From contig NC_134509.1 of the NCBI RefSeq assembly GCF_027942865.1, forward strand, positions 33,530,197 through 33,594,196: DNA of 64,000 nucleotides, read 5' to 3'. The position numbers were made by a program, and so were the translations under genes. The stretch is from Odontesthes bonariensis. Lineage: Eukaryota; Chordata; Actinopteri; Atheriniformes; Atherinopsidae. Positions 44,209 through 57,000 of this stretch are shown in pieces (within the stretch, counting starts at the first letter, position 1; each line of letters opens with the position of its first letter). Under the pieces are notes generated by a model, which was given only the letters and a program-made list of their open reading frames with translations, was not told the DNA's origin and did no database searches.

Positions 44209-46622
44209 GGTATTTAAATTGGTATTATTTCATAATAACAAACAGCTGATTCTCACTTCAACCACTGTCCTGCAGACCATGTCAGTGAAACTTCAGTCTG
44301 CCTCTGGGACACACCTCCCTCCTTACAACCCTCTCCTGCCTCCACCTGCAGTCTCGCAGGTCGTCCTGTTAGCTAATCCTCAGAGAGTGAGTATAAATGT
44401 GTTTATATGCAGGAATTTTGCCACAGGGGTTGTGGGTGTTGTGCCTAATGTAAACGAATCTTGCAAACTTAGCATTCGAAATGCAGGACATTTGCACACA
44501 CATTTAGAGTGGTTTTACCTGGTAATGTTCATATAACATAGACGCTGGCTCGGAACACAGGAAGAGTGCACAGAAATGTTACGTGATGGCAAAGATCTCC
44601 GACCTCAGATACTCTTTGCATGCCTGTTCTTCCTCTCTCAACAAGGATATGAACTCCAACCTCTGTTGCAGCGTCTCTCAGAAACATATACATGCCAGTT
44701 TGATCGCATGTGTTATTTTTTTGGTTTCTCTGTGCTTCTCACCAGCAGCATGCAGCGTACACTACATGGCACCATATACAGACAGAGAGAGAAAGACATG
44801 GTTATTGAAGTCCCTTGACAGATGGGCTGTGTTGTAGATAAAATAGGAAAAGGGTGCAAGACAAGTTGTAACCTGTTGCTGCAGAAGCAGATGACACATG
44901 TGAGAGCTGATCTACAAACACTGGTTGGTGAAGGAGATCATGACGTGAAAATATATTTCACATATTAGTACATCATGAAATAAGTCATCAGGTTCTTACG
45001 AGGTCTTAAAATTAGGTGCAATTGATCAGCAGCACCTGGCTGTTACTTACTTTCTTAATTGCTCTGGAAGCAGCAACCCAAGGTTTTCCTACTTTTTCAC
45101 ACACTGCATCTGCATTTAGTTTTCTTGAAATACGTAATAACAGGGTGAAACACGTCATGTGTCACTCAGTGGGGTTACATGGCACTGAAAGAATCGGATT
45201 AATGGCTAAATTACAATAAGACTGAGTTATTAAGTTCATGTAGACACTAAAAATTGGACCGGATGAGGTTACTCGCCGTCGGATTAAGAGATAACTGGGT
45301 TGAAAGTCACACTAAACCTGCTTGTAGACGCTGAAGCACGTGATGAATTAGACTTTGCGTTCTGCGCATGCTCGAGATTTTTTCCCGGGGTTGTGACCCG
45401 GAAGTCAAAGGAGGCGATATTACTGTTGTTGTCGCCGTCAGAAAGAAACAAACAACGCGATCGAGAATGCTCCGTTGTGCATCGTGTTTGTGCAACAAGC
45501 AGCTCATCACAGACCAAATGTAGAGGGACGTAGCTTCAGCTTGCTCTTCGTTCGCCATCTTTCTCCAATGCCTGAGTTTGTTGTTGTTGTTGGTGGTGAA
45601 GGGGTCAACAGGAAGTGGCTCTATTAGCAACAGTTGGAATGGGTACAGCGCCACCACACGCTTTGTGCCAATGATTCCATTCATTAAACGCCACATATAC
45701 TTGGATAATTGCCCTTGCTCAAATAAGGAGTATAATCCATCTACAGCTATAATCGAATTAATCTCATCATGTAGACCCACTGACTGTTCATCTGAGGTCG
45801 CATTTACCAGATTCTTAGACCTGGAAGGGACCAGATGATTTTTGACCACGTGGTGATACATAAAACCTTAGCGTTTCAAAATTAGGAATTTCTTTTTTGG
45901 GTGGTTGTTTTTACCTCAAATTGAGATATTCTTGTGTTAGAGCTGATATTTAGAAATGTAAACCACAATTAACCAAATAAACTGTGATCAGTTGAATGAG
46001 ATAATCGCTCATCAACAAAAAAAAGAGAAACAGCTGCAAGTGAGACTAATACACCGATGCAGCCAGTACGGGACAACTAATTCACTGTTTATTGTTCTGA
46101 GAAACCCTCAAATTTGAGGAACTGTAGTGAAAGGTAAGAATAGGACAGCATAAACCTATAGTAGAATTTATTTTACAGAAGCGATTTTCCACTTTCGGCA
46201 TTCATTACGGTTAAATTTCAGTGCTGACAAAGATTTTTAATCTATGTTTTGTGTGCCCCTGTAGATATATGCAACATTACCTCGTTTCAAACCTAAACAG
46301 GATTTTTCTGTTTTTTTCTTATATTTGTTGTGCAGATGAGTGAACATTAAAATATAGGACAGACCCGTACTACAGTTAGACACCTTACTCTACATAGTAC
46401 AACGGCTGAGACATCTTTAAACTTACTTACTCATTTACATCCAAGCACACCTCAGTATTTGGTTGGCATATTTCAACAGTTTCCCCTATAATGTAACTGT
46501 TTGTCCTTCAGCGTAAGGTTCGCCTGCGCTACAAGCTGACTCTGACACATGGAAACCAACTGCTGAACGAGACCGGAGACGTTGACAGCTTTCCTGACTG
46601 GACCTCCCTGACCAGCCACTGA
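37500..46622 (+). CDS. gga2: Golgi-localised gamma-ear ARF-binding adaptor GGA2 (16 exons)
   Basis: Exons: 37500-37542, 38858-38942, 39342-39417, 40013-40111, 40887-41010, 41197-41297, 41372-41452, 41537-41674, 42629-42827, 42944-43120, 43211-43278, 43361-43473, 43628-43788, 43957-44126, 44276-44386 and 46512-46622. They total 1857 bases, 618 residues; human GGA2 has about 613. It sorts acidic-dileucine cargo into clathrin carriers at the trans-Golgi network. The VHS domain covers about residues 8-145 (LLAHKIQSPQEKEAMQALTV, KFRFLNELIKVL, MLKKQGIVKEDPKLP). The ARF-binding GAT domain covers about 170-315 (LLARLLKSGRPEDLETANRL, RPSLFRLASDT). The hinge has a clathrin box LIDL near residue 328, and the gamma-adaptin ear runs from about 476 to the end. 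The QSPQEKEA block matches GGA2 rather than GGA1/3. The hinge is poorly conserved, so exons 11-13 are the least certain. Confidence 0.94.
40545..40678 (+). mobile_element. LINE 3' end with tandem AATCTTTTCTGATTCTGAT tail in GGA2 intron 4
   Basis: The sequence GCACCAAACAGACTAGGCC, CTCGTGATGTGAAAATGAC and TTGGCAATAAA followed by three tandem copies of AAAATCTTTTCTGATTCTG is the 3' end of a fish non-LTR retrotransposon. No coding part remains. Confidence 0.6.
41880..42250 (-). mobile_element. Degenerate Tc1/mariner-like fragment in GGA2 intron 8
   Basis: Phrases such as GAGGTCAGGTGACTGTAGAG and TTTTGACTCATTATCGTGCTC on the plus strand resemble the antisense of Tc1-type transposase genes from fish. 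The frame is destroyed and no terminal repeats were seen. A similar but even weaker stretch is at 38300-38600. Confidence 0.3.
44176..44205. repeat. (TA)n microsatellite in GGA2 intron 14
   Basis: About 15 TA copies sit in the short intron between the exons ending at 44126 and starting at 44276. Confidence 0.94.
45164..45784. mobile_element. Possible DNA transposon in the last GGA2 intron
   Basis: The left sequence CAGTGGGGTTACATG and the reverse complement of the right sequence, CAGTGGGTCTACATG, could be terminal inverted repeats, each followed by an ATT-rich segment with ATTAAT. ACT occurs on both outer sides as a possible 3-bp duplication. A 184-codon open frame on the minus strand spans the interior and its right edge, but I do not recognise its product. 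Confidence 0.35.
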
Positions 46623-49600
46623 AAACTCAACAAACTCAGAGTCAAACTCTGTGCTGCACCAAACATCTAAATGCCGACGACACAGAGTAAGTGAACCCAA
46701 GAAGAAAAGGAAGAGAAAAGTCTTACAGTGACTGTAGGCGATCGTCATGAAATAAAACAAGGCTGTGATTTTGGACATTTTCTAATTAAATTGCTTAAGA
46801 AGTGTAAACTCTATATTGCAAATATATGTCTGCTGTCTACAGTCTCATTCTAAGCAACAATGATGCATGTTAAACCATAAAGTGCAACAGTAAAGGTCAC
46901 AGTAGCAGTATGTTATCAAGTCGCTGTTTAAAAAAACCAGTTGTTGTTGATGTAAACCAGGAGAGACAGACCTTTGTAAAAAGCTCAGACTGCAGTCAAC
47001 TCGCTGCTCTTTCTCCATCCACACCTTTTTTATTTTACAGACATACCAACTACATTATTATTATTATTATTATTGATCCAAACACAGAGTCTGATTAGCT
47101 GTAATCAGATAAGTTCAATGTCAATCAGCTGATCTCTGCCAGCTGTGAGTCTTCTCAGCAGGAATGATGAGCAACGGCGTAGGTTTCTCAGTGGTGTTTT
47201 TGTTGCCATCACATACATATCCCTGGTATTATTTAGTCGACGAAATAAAATGAGACATTTTTGATGAACAGCTTGGAATAAACTCGGTTCTATTTGTTCT
47301 TGTAATTGCGATGGCTCTAAAAAGCTCTTGAAAGTCTAAAGACATAGTTTATTATTGATGATTACTATGATGAGCCCTGGCGTGTTATTACCACACGTTC
47401 CTGATCAGTGATCACGATATATCAAAAGTGTATCGTTATCGCAGTATCAACACGTGCAATATTGCAATGCAAAGGATTTCTTAAAGAGCACTGCTTTCCA
47501 CTCGGAGGACGTTCACGTTCTGTCACTAACCAGCATGCAGAAGTACAATGCAGCCCTTGTCAACACACCTGAGATCAGCACCAGATATTGAAATATTTGT
47601 TTACATATCGCAGCTCAAGTCATCACTGCAACATTCAACAGTAATATCTCATATCATACAAGTATTTTCTTATATGGTGTAGCCCAGCTGTCCAACCCTG
47701 ATGACATGCACATGTTAGCAGTTCAGGTGCGTTTGGTTCATCACGTGACTCAGGTGTTTAATATTCTGCGACGTCCTATTGGGCGGCTTCTGCTGTCGCT
47801 TGCTCATGTTGTTGTTTGCCGATATTTGTACAGTAATTCTGTGTAAGCTGACATGTTACATGTCTGTCAAGGGCTAGATTTTTTGTATTTATTTGCTTTT
47901 GTGTATTTTTAACATCCAAAACTCCCAAAGCGCCTTGAGGTGAAAGATTTGTTTTGAATGTGTATTTATTTTTTACGAATGAGATTTCCTGTAAAGAAGA
48001 AAAGTTTTATTTTTCTCCTTTAGGTCACAGACTTGATGAAAACTCTGATGAACCCTTGTTCTGTTATACTTTTGATTACATGTCTGTACTTTTCATTAAG
48101 TTTCAACTAGATTAAAACAATTCAAATTAAACTGTCGGCCAAATCTTGATCACTTTGACCGAGCTTTGGCTTAGAAAACAAGAAAGTCAAACTACGCAAA
48201 AACAGATCTATCTATGAACCCACGTCAGAAAATAAAGTTACAGAATTGCCAGAACTTCACCACATGACAGTGAGAAATTAGATTAGATCTAACATAATAA
48301 GTACCCCATCTCTTTTTTTTTTCTTCTCTCTGCCCATAACTTTTTAACGCAGTGTGTTTCTCTGTGCTGTTTTTGTTCATTTTCTCCATTTTGTTTAGTC
48401 TTATTTGATCTTCTCTTCCATTGCATGATATGTATGTGTGCGTAACGCCTCTTTGAAGCTAAATATGAAGCTGTTGTCTCATGTGACCACATCAGTGTTT
48501 TTCTGACTGTCGAGCTTTATACTGTATTTAAACGCTTAAAGTTCCTGTCGAGCCCAGAATAAAGAATTGTTTTATCATCTCTCAGATTGTGCACGTCAAA
48601 ACAACAACGTTTGTCTTCCTTTTTTTAAAAAAAATCCTGTGTCAGGATTACAAAAAAATTAATCTTGAATTTCCTTTATAGAGGTGCAATGTATTTACTG
48701 GGATTACGTTTACTATTTTCCGATGACTCGTCAGTATCACGACCACAAGTTGCCTTGTTTCAATCATCTGTTTACTGTAAAACTTCTAACTTAAGTGCTC
48801 CACTTTAACAATGTTAAGATTTAATCATTAATGGTGACTTATTAATTTACATGTTGGATTACATCTGTTGGTAATTTTCAGCCCCATGTTTATACAGTAT
48901 ATTTACTATATCTGTGTATGCTGACAAGTTACAGGTAACGAGCATCTGTCCAGATATATATATATATATATATATATATGACACTTTCAAAGAATGCAGC
49001 TGCTTGTTCAGGCTCTGCCTTTAGGAAGTCACCGACCTGTAAAATAAAGTGTTTCCTGAGTATTTTCAGCAAAGAAAGAAAAAAACTAAAACAAATTCAT
49101 TAATTGAATTGATCATATTTATTATATGACATCAGCAGATTAAAATACAGGTTTACTATGTACATGTTTTTAACAGGAGTGTTAGATAAAGTGCGAAATA
49201 CAGTTTTTACAAAACTAAACCAAACCAAAAAAAGAGAAAAGAAAAGAATAAATTTGTGGAAGACCATCACACCCGTTGGCCTGGTCCCACGGTTTCATTG
49301 CTTCGTGACGAGTAGCCACCCCATTCGGAGGCTGGATTGCTCAGTGCTGGTTGTGGGACAGTTTGGCACGATTCAGGTGACAATGTCACGAGGGGATGAA
49401 CACTTTTGACTCACTTTAAATTTTTTATTTTATTTTTTATTTTTTAATTTCAACATGAATTGACATTGACACATACAATAGATCAGCCTTTTAAAGCTGC
49501 AAATGCTTCCACTATGAGAAAACAGTCCACATATTTAGAATGGTGTCAGAAATCCAGCATTGTCGCTTTAGGATTTGTATGTGAGGAGGTCACACTGCCC

Positions 49601-50306
49601 CTTGACCACAGCTCAAAGGTGCACTCGGTATCCTGTTCACAAGTGGAAGGATTTTGTAGTTAATATAATAAGACAAACCCTGCCTTCCAGACTTCATTGC
49701 ATTATTTGTTCTTTTTTTTTTTTTTTTTCCAAACAGCCATTGTTGCGTTAATGGCTGCAGTATTTTTTGTCATCTTCCTCATCAATAAGACATAGACGGT
49801 GACCAAAAGACAATGGGTGATAGTCTATAAGAACTGGAGGACAGGTACACACTTATTTGCATGTACGTATTTCAGCACTTTTTTTAAAAATGTCTTTTTT
49901 TTTTTCAGAAACTACAAACAAGTCCCTCTGCTTTTATTACTATTATGCCCCAGTTTGTCCCCAACGGCAGTGATAGACGCACAGATACCAGGTGAAGAGG
50001 ACTCTAGTCTGTCACTATCGCCTGATCAGCTCACTGCAACAATTCGGCTGTTCAGAAAGTGTCCTTTCCATATCTGCGGCGCTGTACTGTTGATCTTGAA
50101 TGCTACTTTGGACCTATTAAGATGTTTGAAGTCGGGAACCCGCCTTTAGATGAGAGCGTCACATGATTGGGTGGAGCACAATATCTGGAATGAGGGGCAT
50201 GTGGCACTCTTCATTCTCCTCTGCAGCCACACCTACTGGAGCCTCTCAGGCCCTCTTTATCTCTTCTTTACTTTTCCTCGCTGACCCTGTTCATTTGTCA
50301 ACTCCA
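46623..50306. other. 3' UTRs of GGA2 and PDE4A and the space between
   Basis: No additional exons are seen. Candidate poly(A) signals are at 48558 and 49039 (plus strand) and at 49115-49120 (TTTATT, read as AATAAA on the minus strand for PDE4A). A (TA)n run covers 48954-48979. Confidence 0.45.
48558..48563 (+). promoter_or_regulatory. Possible GGA2 polyadenylation signal
   Basis: AATAAA follows a CCCAG context 1.9 kb after the GGA2 stop and is followed by T-rich sequence. A further AATAAA is at about 49039-49044, so alternative ends are possible. Confidence 0.35.
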
Positions 50307-51032
50307 CTAACTTTCCTCTTCCTCTTTTACTTCATCTTCTTCAACCTCTTGGTGGGCTTCTTCCTCCTCCATATCGTCTTCTGTTTCTCTCTGTTCCTCC
50401 TCAGCTTTTTCCTCCATTTCTGTGTCCTCTTCTTCTCCCTCCTCCTCCATATCACTGTCCTTTTCTTCTGAATCCTCTTCTTTTTCATCCACATTTTCCT
50501 CTGTCACTCCCTCCACTTCTGCCTCCTCATTTTCAGTTTCCTCTTCCCCTTTGTTTTCTTCATCTATTTCCTCCACATTTTCCTGTCTATCTCCTTCCTC
50601 ATTTTCTCCACCTTCTTCATCTTCCACTTCATCATTTTCCTCTTCTTTTTCTAGCTCCTCCTCCATTTCTTCTTCTCTCTGGTCCTCCTCTCCTTTTGTC
50701 TCTTGTTCTGCATCGTCCTCTTCTTCTACTGTCTCTGTTTCCTCTGTTTGCTCCTCCTGGACTTGCTCATCTTCCTGCACCTCCTCTGCATCTTCTCCCT
50801 TACTCTCACCAGTCTCCTCCTCTTCTTCCTCCTCGACTCCATTCTGTTCACTGTTGTGATTCTCATAGTCGTCTTTCTCAGCTTCTACATGGTTCTGCTC
50901 CTCTCCATTGGCTGTCTGGCCGTCCTGTGTTCTGTCCTCGTGGCTGTCATTGCAGATGGTTTCCTGGCCGCACCTGCCACCTGTCCCACTGCTGCTCCTC
51001 AAGTGTATGTGATTGTGGTTGTTGTGCTCCAG
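50307..51032 (-). other. Acidic low-complexity C-terminal tail of the PDE4A-like protein
   Basis: After the conserved FQFELTLED block the last exon continues in frame for about 240 residues. The first 65 are polar ([20 protein letters not shown]). The remaining 170 or so, coded by 50837-50310, are mostly Glu with Asp, Gln, Thr and Val, giving a purine-only bias on the coding strand. Mammalian PDE4A also has an acidic stretch after FELTLE but far less extreme. The opposite strand shows long open frames only because of the composition. Confidence 0.85.
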
Positions 51033-54000
51033 GTCCTCAAGAGTGAGTTCAAACTGGAAGCGGTCATGCTGTAGGTGTCTGTCAGGAGGAGGTGAAGGAG
51101 ACTGAGGCATGGTGTTCAGGTACCATTCCCTGTTCTCTTCCAGTGTGTCCAGCAGCTCCTGGGCATCTGGGTGCACCAAGTCGGCCCACGTCTCCCACAG
51201 CGGGTGCACAATATAGTCAATGAAACCCACCTAAAAAAAAAAAAAAAGAATTACATGGAAAATACTTTTGATTTAACAGAAGCCACTTTCAACAGTATAA
51301 CTATAAAAACTGAGAGGCCAGAGGAGCTTCTATATGGTCTTGATATGTGATTTAGCTAATAACAGGCTGCTGGTGGAGACACAGATGTAGGCAGGATCTC
51401 TTCTTCATCACTCACCCAAACAAATCCCATGTTCAGCAAGCTTGGCCTCATCCTTTGAGCCAAGATATCACCATGTTTGGCAAGGCACCTGACATCTAAG
51501 TTTGACATCTGAGTTGCTGACCAGATCTGGTTTTAAGATGCGTTTTTGATGGTGTGATTACAAGCAGACAGCTATAAGTACAAGTCTGAATGCATGCATG
51601 TGAGAATACATCTGAATCCAGACGCTCTCACCACATTTGGAGGCGTTTGGGCCATATATGGTCAGATTGAATTTGCAGCGGGAATGCAAATGTGTTCTAA
51701 AGCACACAGGGAATGCCTTGTCAACAGACATCTGCATATGTGACGGCATCATATAAAAGTGTGACAGCATCGTTCACTGCATCTACAAATTTGGACATGC
51801 TCATGATTGATATAGTAAAACTGATTAAAACAATTTGGCTGATTTGGTTCAGGTGGAACATGACATGGAAGACGACGAGCCTGAACTGTTTTGATATCTC
51901 TTAGCACCGTGTATTGTTGCGTATTGCCACCTCCTGCTGGTTAAAACAACAAATTTAATCTACAATTATTTGCAATGTGGAGCTTGAAGGTGAGACCTGA
52001 TCACAAGCTTTACACTTTTTGAGAAATACATTTTTAAAAAATGTGTTTTTCGGATCATCTGAAAATGGTTAGTAAATTGATTAAAAAAAATAATATATAT
52101 ATATATATAAATCATGCAAAACATAATGAGAAGTATCTACTTCCTGTTAATAATAAACAAACTCTTCTTTAGCATCACTTAGGAAAGAATTATGGGTAAA
52201 TAATGTTTTTAACTCTTACAGTAACAAACACTGTTACAAACGTTGTTAGACTTCACGTACTTCCTATTGTAAAATAATTGATGGACTTTATAGTGTAGAG
52301 AGTACAGAACTGTATAGAAAGCTGTGCTACTTTGACAGCACAATAGGTTTGGTGGACAGTGACGCTTATATTAATCTGAATAAAGTTGTTAAATTGTCTC
52401 AAACTGTTACATCACAACTTTGCTGTGGTTGGGAAACGAACATCAGAAGCACCTAAAAATAACTTCAGAGCCCATATTATATTAAGAAGTTCATAGTTAT
52501 ATAAGGAGGTTACACCAGGATAGCTTTACATGATTTAATCCACAAAGAGCCCATCATTTCTCTCGTTATGTAGATTGCTCGAGTACCTTTTTGTCAGTTT
52601 TTAGCTCCAGCCAAAAGGCTAAGCCTACCCTGATTGGCCAGCTGATATCACAAAGAGGCTAAGTATGAGTGCTCTTTCTTCATTTGAAGTGTACCAAACA
52701 AGCCACTTATTGGGCATAATGCTAAAATTCATCATGATTTCATTATGCATTATGCAGGGCAAGAAAAGCCTCAACCTGAACAAGGTATCTCAGGCAATTC
52801 ATGGGGAGACTCGAGTGGGAGCAGAAAATCCTCCTTTATTTGAGGGTTGAGCTTGTATGTGGACCTTTAACATGCGCAATAATAACCAAATAATACACTG
52901 CAGAGTTAACCCAAAAGGTTAACCCAAAAGGTGTCATCTGGCCTCTTTACCACATCTAGCATTCTGTATAAGCACTCCAAAGGTTTGCAGTTTATACAGA
53001 TTGTATTTCCAGGAATGGTTTTATCATACTGAGCCAGATTTTTTTATTTTGTCCACCTCATCCAACATAGAAACCTGCTTTTTCATGGCTCATCTGTTCT
53101 GTCTTTTAAAAGGAAATCAAAAGTTACACAGCGGTAACACAGCGGTTCATTACCTGACTCTTCTCCACAGACGCAGTGTGTTTGTCACACATAGCGCTGA
53201 TCTCCATCCCTCTCTCTCGTTCCTTGTCACCCTGTCGAAAGAACTCCTCCATGATCCTCTCTGTCCACTGCCTGTATAACGGTAGCGTCTTGGTCGGGTT
53301 GCTCAGGTCAGCACAGTGCACCATGTTCCTCAGTACCTACAGCACGCGCATACAAGATCATTGCACAGTGATTTTATGTCATATTCTTTCAATGCATACC
53401 CACATTTGCAGTGTCATGACACTTTTGCAGTGAGATGACAGGTTACCTGTATGCGCTCTGTATAGTGGTCCAGGAGCAACACACCAGAACTCGTCACCTT
53501 CTTGGTCTCCACCATGGTCTTCAAATCAGCCAGCAGAGTCATGTGTTTGGACATATCTGTGGCCAACACCTGCAGACAGACAGTTGGATCTAAACTACTC
53601 TGACAAAAACTCAAAAAACTCTTATTTTTCCTCATTTTGTTTCCTTAAACTTCGCTTGCACTTTCAGACTCACAGATCAAAGGAGATCAAGGCCCTTTCG
53701 AGATCAAATTCAATCAAATTAAATTTGTAAAGTACATTTAAAACGACCACGATTGACCAAAGTGCTGTACACATAACGCACAATGGCAATAGGAAACAAA
53801 AACAAATAAGCAGGCACAGATTAAAAGCATGTAAATACAGAACGAGAAAACCTATTAAAGATTATATTTTTTATATATATATATATATATTTTATATTTT
53901 TATATTTTTATATAATAATATATACTAGGAGCGTTAAATACAGTGTAAAAGTCACAGAGAACAACTCTGTCTTTGGGTGTGTTTTAAGAACATTAATACA

Positions 54001-57000
54001 GAGAGTACATTTACTTCACATTTGGAGGTATCTTTGGACCTGCAACTGCAAGGGCATCTCCTTTATTAACTAATCTTGACTTGGAGAACAGCCAAAGCAG
54101 TTTTTCATAGGATCTGAGAGGTCTGTGTAAGGGCAGAGGAGTTCATAAATGTATTCTGGTGCCCTTACCAGTAAGTCTACTGTTGTATCATTAAAAGTCG
54201 CTCTGAAAATAAACAATGGCGGTACAAAAAAGTCATCAACTATGCTAGAGTAGAGGCTAAAGTCAACTAATCTTCTCTATAAAAACACCAAGTGCCACTG
54301 AGAAGACTTTTTAAAAGTGTTGGGAGGAACCCACAAAGGAACCAACTTAACTATAAAAGAGGGAAAAGAATCCATTGAAGCCCACATTTCTATATGATTA
54401 AGACTGAAAATGAAGATAACAACTTTTGGCTAAACTGTTGAAAAGAGTAATAAAATGTTAAAAAAAATAAGAAGCTGCTTCCCTTTGCCTCAAACCTTCC
54501 TTTCAGTTGTGTCTAATGAGAAAAATATCCAACAACATATAAACTAATACAAAATATTTCACAAAGTTAGAACAGAAGGAAGCGCACCTGTGTAGTTTTA
54601 AACAGACAATCTAGAGTTAAACATGCAAAGAGAATTGAATACAACAGATCTAAAACTAACAAATGATCACTTCAACTGATCTGTTTGGTTACAGTTTGTC
54701 TGTTTCTGTAGAAGCTGCGGTTCCATACCATATCAATGACAAGCTTGCGAAGACTCTGGCGCTGCCGCTTGGTGAGGTTTTGGAAGATGTCACAGTTCTC
54801 CTGATGCAGGAGCTTAAAGCCCACGGCGAGGTGGTGGTTCTCCAGAACTGACTCGTCGTTATACATCAGGGCCAGTTCTGAGTCTGAGCACAGAGAAGGG
54901 GGTGTGAACACGGGCTGTATAGATATTAAGGTATGTGTTATAGGGTTTGTGCATGTGTGTGCTCTTACTGGTGTTGATGAGGAACTGGTTGGAAACTCCA
55001 GGGTGGTCTACGTCATGAATAGCTGCAGCGAACAGCGCGGCAAGGATCTCCAGATCAGTGAAGACGGCCTGAGAGGACGAGACCAGGATCAGAAAAGAGA
55101 CGACAACTGAGGCGGTTTTTCATTTGTTGTTCTTTCTTTATGTGTTGTTTAGATTTATATTTGACTTTTCTGCATCACTTCTCAGTTCTGAAGATTTGAT
55201 AGAGAGAAAAAACAAACAAACTCCAAAGCAATCATGTGACAAACTTTTCCAAAGTAATTAAAAAACTGCAGGTAACAGATAACGATCTGTTACCTGTTGA
55301 AAATGGCAAATCTTAACCCATTACATTTCAGAACTGATATTTTCAATACTGTGAATAATTGATAATCAAAACATGCAGGTGCTGATTTTCAGTTTCTTAC
55401 ATGATGAATAAATAGATAAACAGTTCAGCTCATGTCGTATAAAACTAGAAAACACTGCCAATTAGGGCAAATATCTTTTGCATTAGTTAATAATCCTTAT
55501 TGTTATACGGTTTTCAGCTTTTTTTTGTTCAGTTTTTTTTCTTGAATGTAAATTCAATCTTAAATTCAGGGGCGGAGCTATAGGCGGGGCGCGGGGCAAC
55601 TGCCCCTGGGCCCAGGGCCATCACCCACTCAACCAAAAAAAAAACAAAAAAAACACGTGTATATAGTTCCCAGTTTGTTTGCATCGCAATGTTCTATGTT
55701 TAAACATTCCGAAATGTTTTGTTGCAATCTTTGCAAATAATGTATATAGTTTAGCCTAATCCAGCCACTTGGATGCAGTCAGCTCAAACAGGTGCCGGTC
55801 CCAAGCCCGGGATAATGGGGAGGGTTGGCGTCAAAAAATAGCCTTCTTTTCTCGTCACTCGATGGATGAGATGGACATGCTTTAATAAGCGCGCGCATGT
55901 GGGTGTACGTGCGCGCGCACCGGAAAAAGGGGGCCCGGTCGGGATGTTTTGCCCCTAGGTCCTGTCCGCAATTGTTCCGCCACTGCTTGAATTTATCCTG
56001 GTGAATGAAGCATTTTTTTTTTATGGGTGCTTTGGCCAAAAGCTTTAGGAAATGAAAAACATTCTGCATAATTTTTTGGCGTAACAACTTTATATGTCTA
56101 TCTGAAACTTCCGCAGCAAGAAAAAAGGATAATTGATAAATTAACTCAGTTCCTTGAATGTATCTTGTAACCCTCATGTTCTATTTTTTTTAAAACTTAT
56201 CAGTAATCTTGAAGCATACATAACCTGGAAAACGGTGTTTGAGACCCCAGAAGTTCATCAGTTTTCTTTAATGAACTACAACATTGTTAAAACAGATTTA
56301 AAGCGAATCACCCAGATTTTATGATGATAACCATCTTCTCTCTAATATTTTAGATTTTCAATCACTCTCCATAAACACTACATCATCATTGTGTGTGAGT
56401 GTGTGTGTTGACATACATCCAGAGCAGGTGTGGAGAGGAGGACGTGTGTGGACTGGGTGACATCTGCAGCATGGAGGCTGTTGTGGTACGCTACGTTTCC
56501 ATGGTAATGGTCCTCAAGGGTCATCACATACGTGACAAAGGTGTCGAGGGGGATACGAAATGTCTTCAACAGCTCCCGCTCCTGAGGAGGGAGGAGAGGA
56601 GCCAGAACTTCACAAACGCAAAGGCGAGAACAAATCCAGAAAGAGGAGTCCTGCAGATTCAGTCTCTTTTTACCTGGAAGATGGCATACATGATGCAACT
56701 AAGAGGTCTGTTGTTGGAGAACTCTGCTACTCTGAATATGTTAAAACTCCACTTGTCCAGGTCCTCCAGCTCCTGGTTGAACACCACACACACAGAAATA
56801 TATTGTGTGAATTGTTATGTCGGACAGCAAACAATCATAAAGACAATAATGAACTTCAAATCTTTTGCAGCTCTTATCAAATTGTCCAAGTGGCACAGGT
56901 GGTTCTAAAGTAGCATCATTTTCCCAGACCATAAATGTGTTGATTTGTGTAACGTCTTCTTTATGAGTCTGAATGACCCCGGGCAGAAAACAGCACCTTG

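Noticed and set aside
50422-51074. Ser-, Leu- and Val-rich open frames on the plus strand opposite the PDE4A tail
   Set aside because: They are antisense shadows of the purine-rich acidic tail. The minus-strand frame is joined to a conserved catalytic domain.
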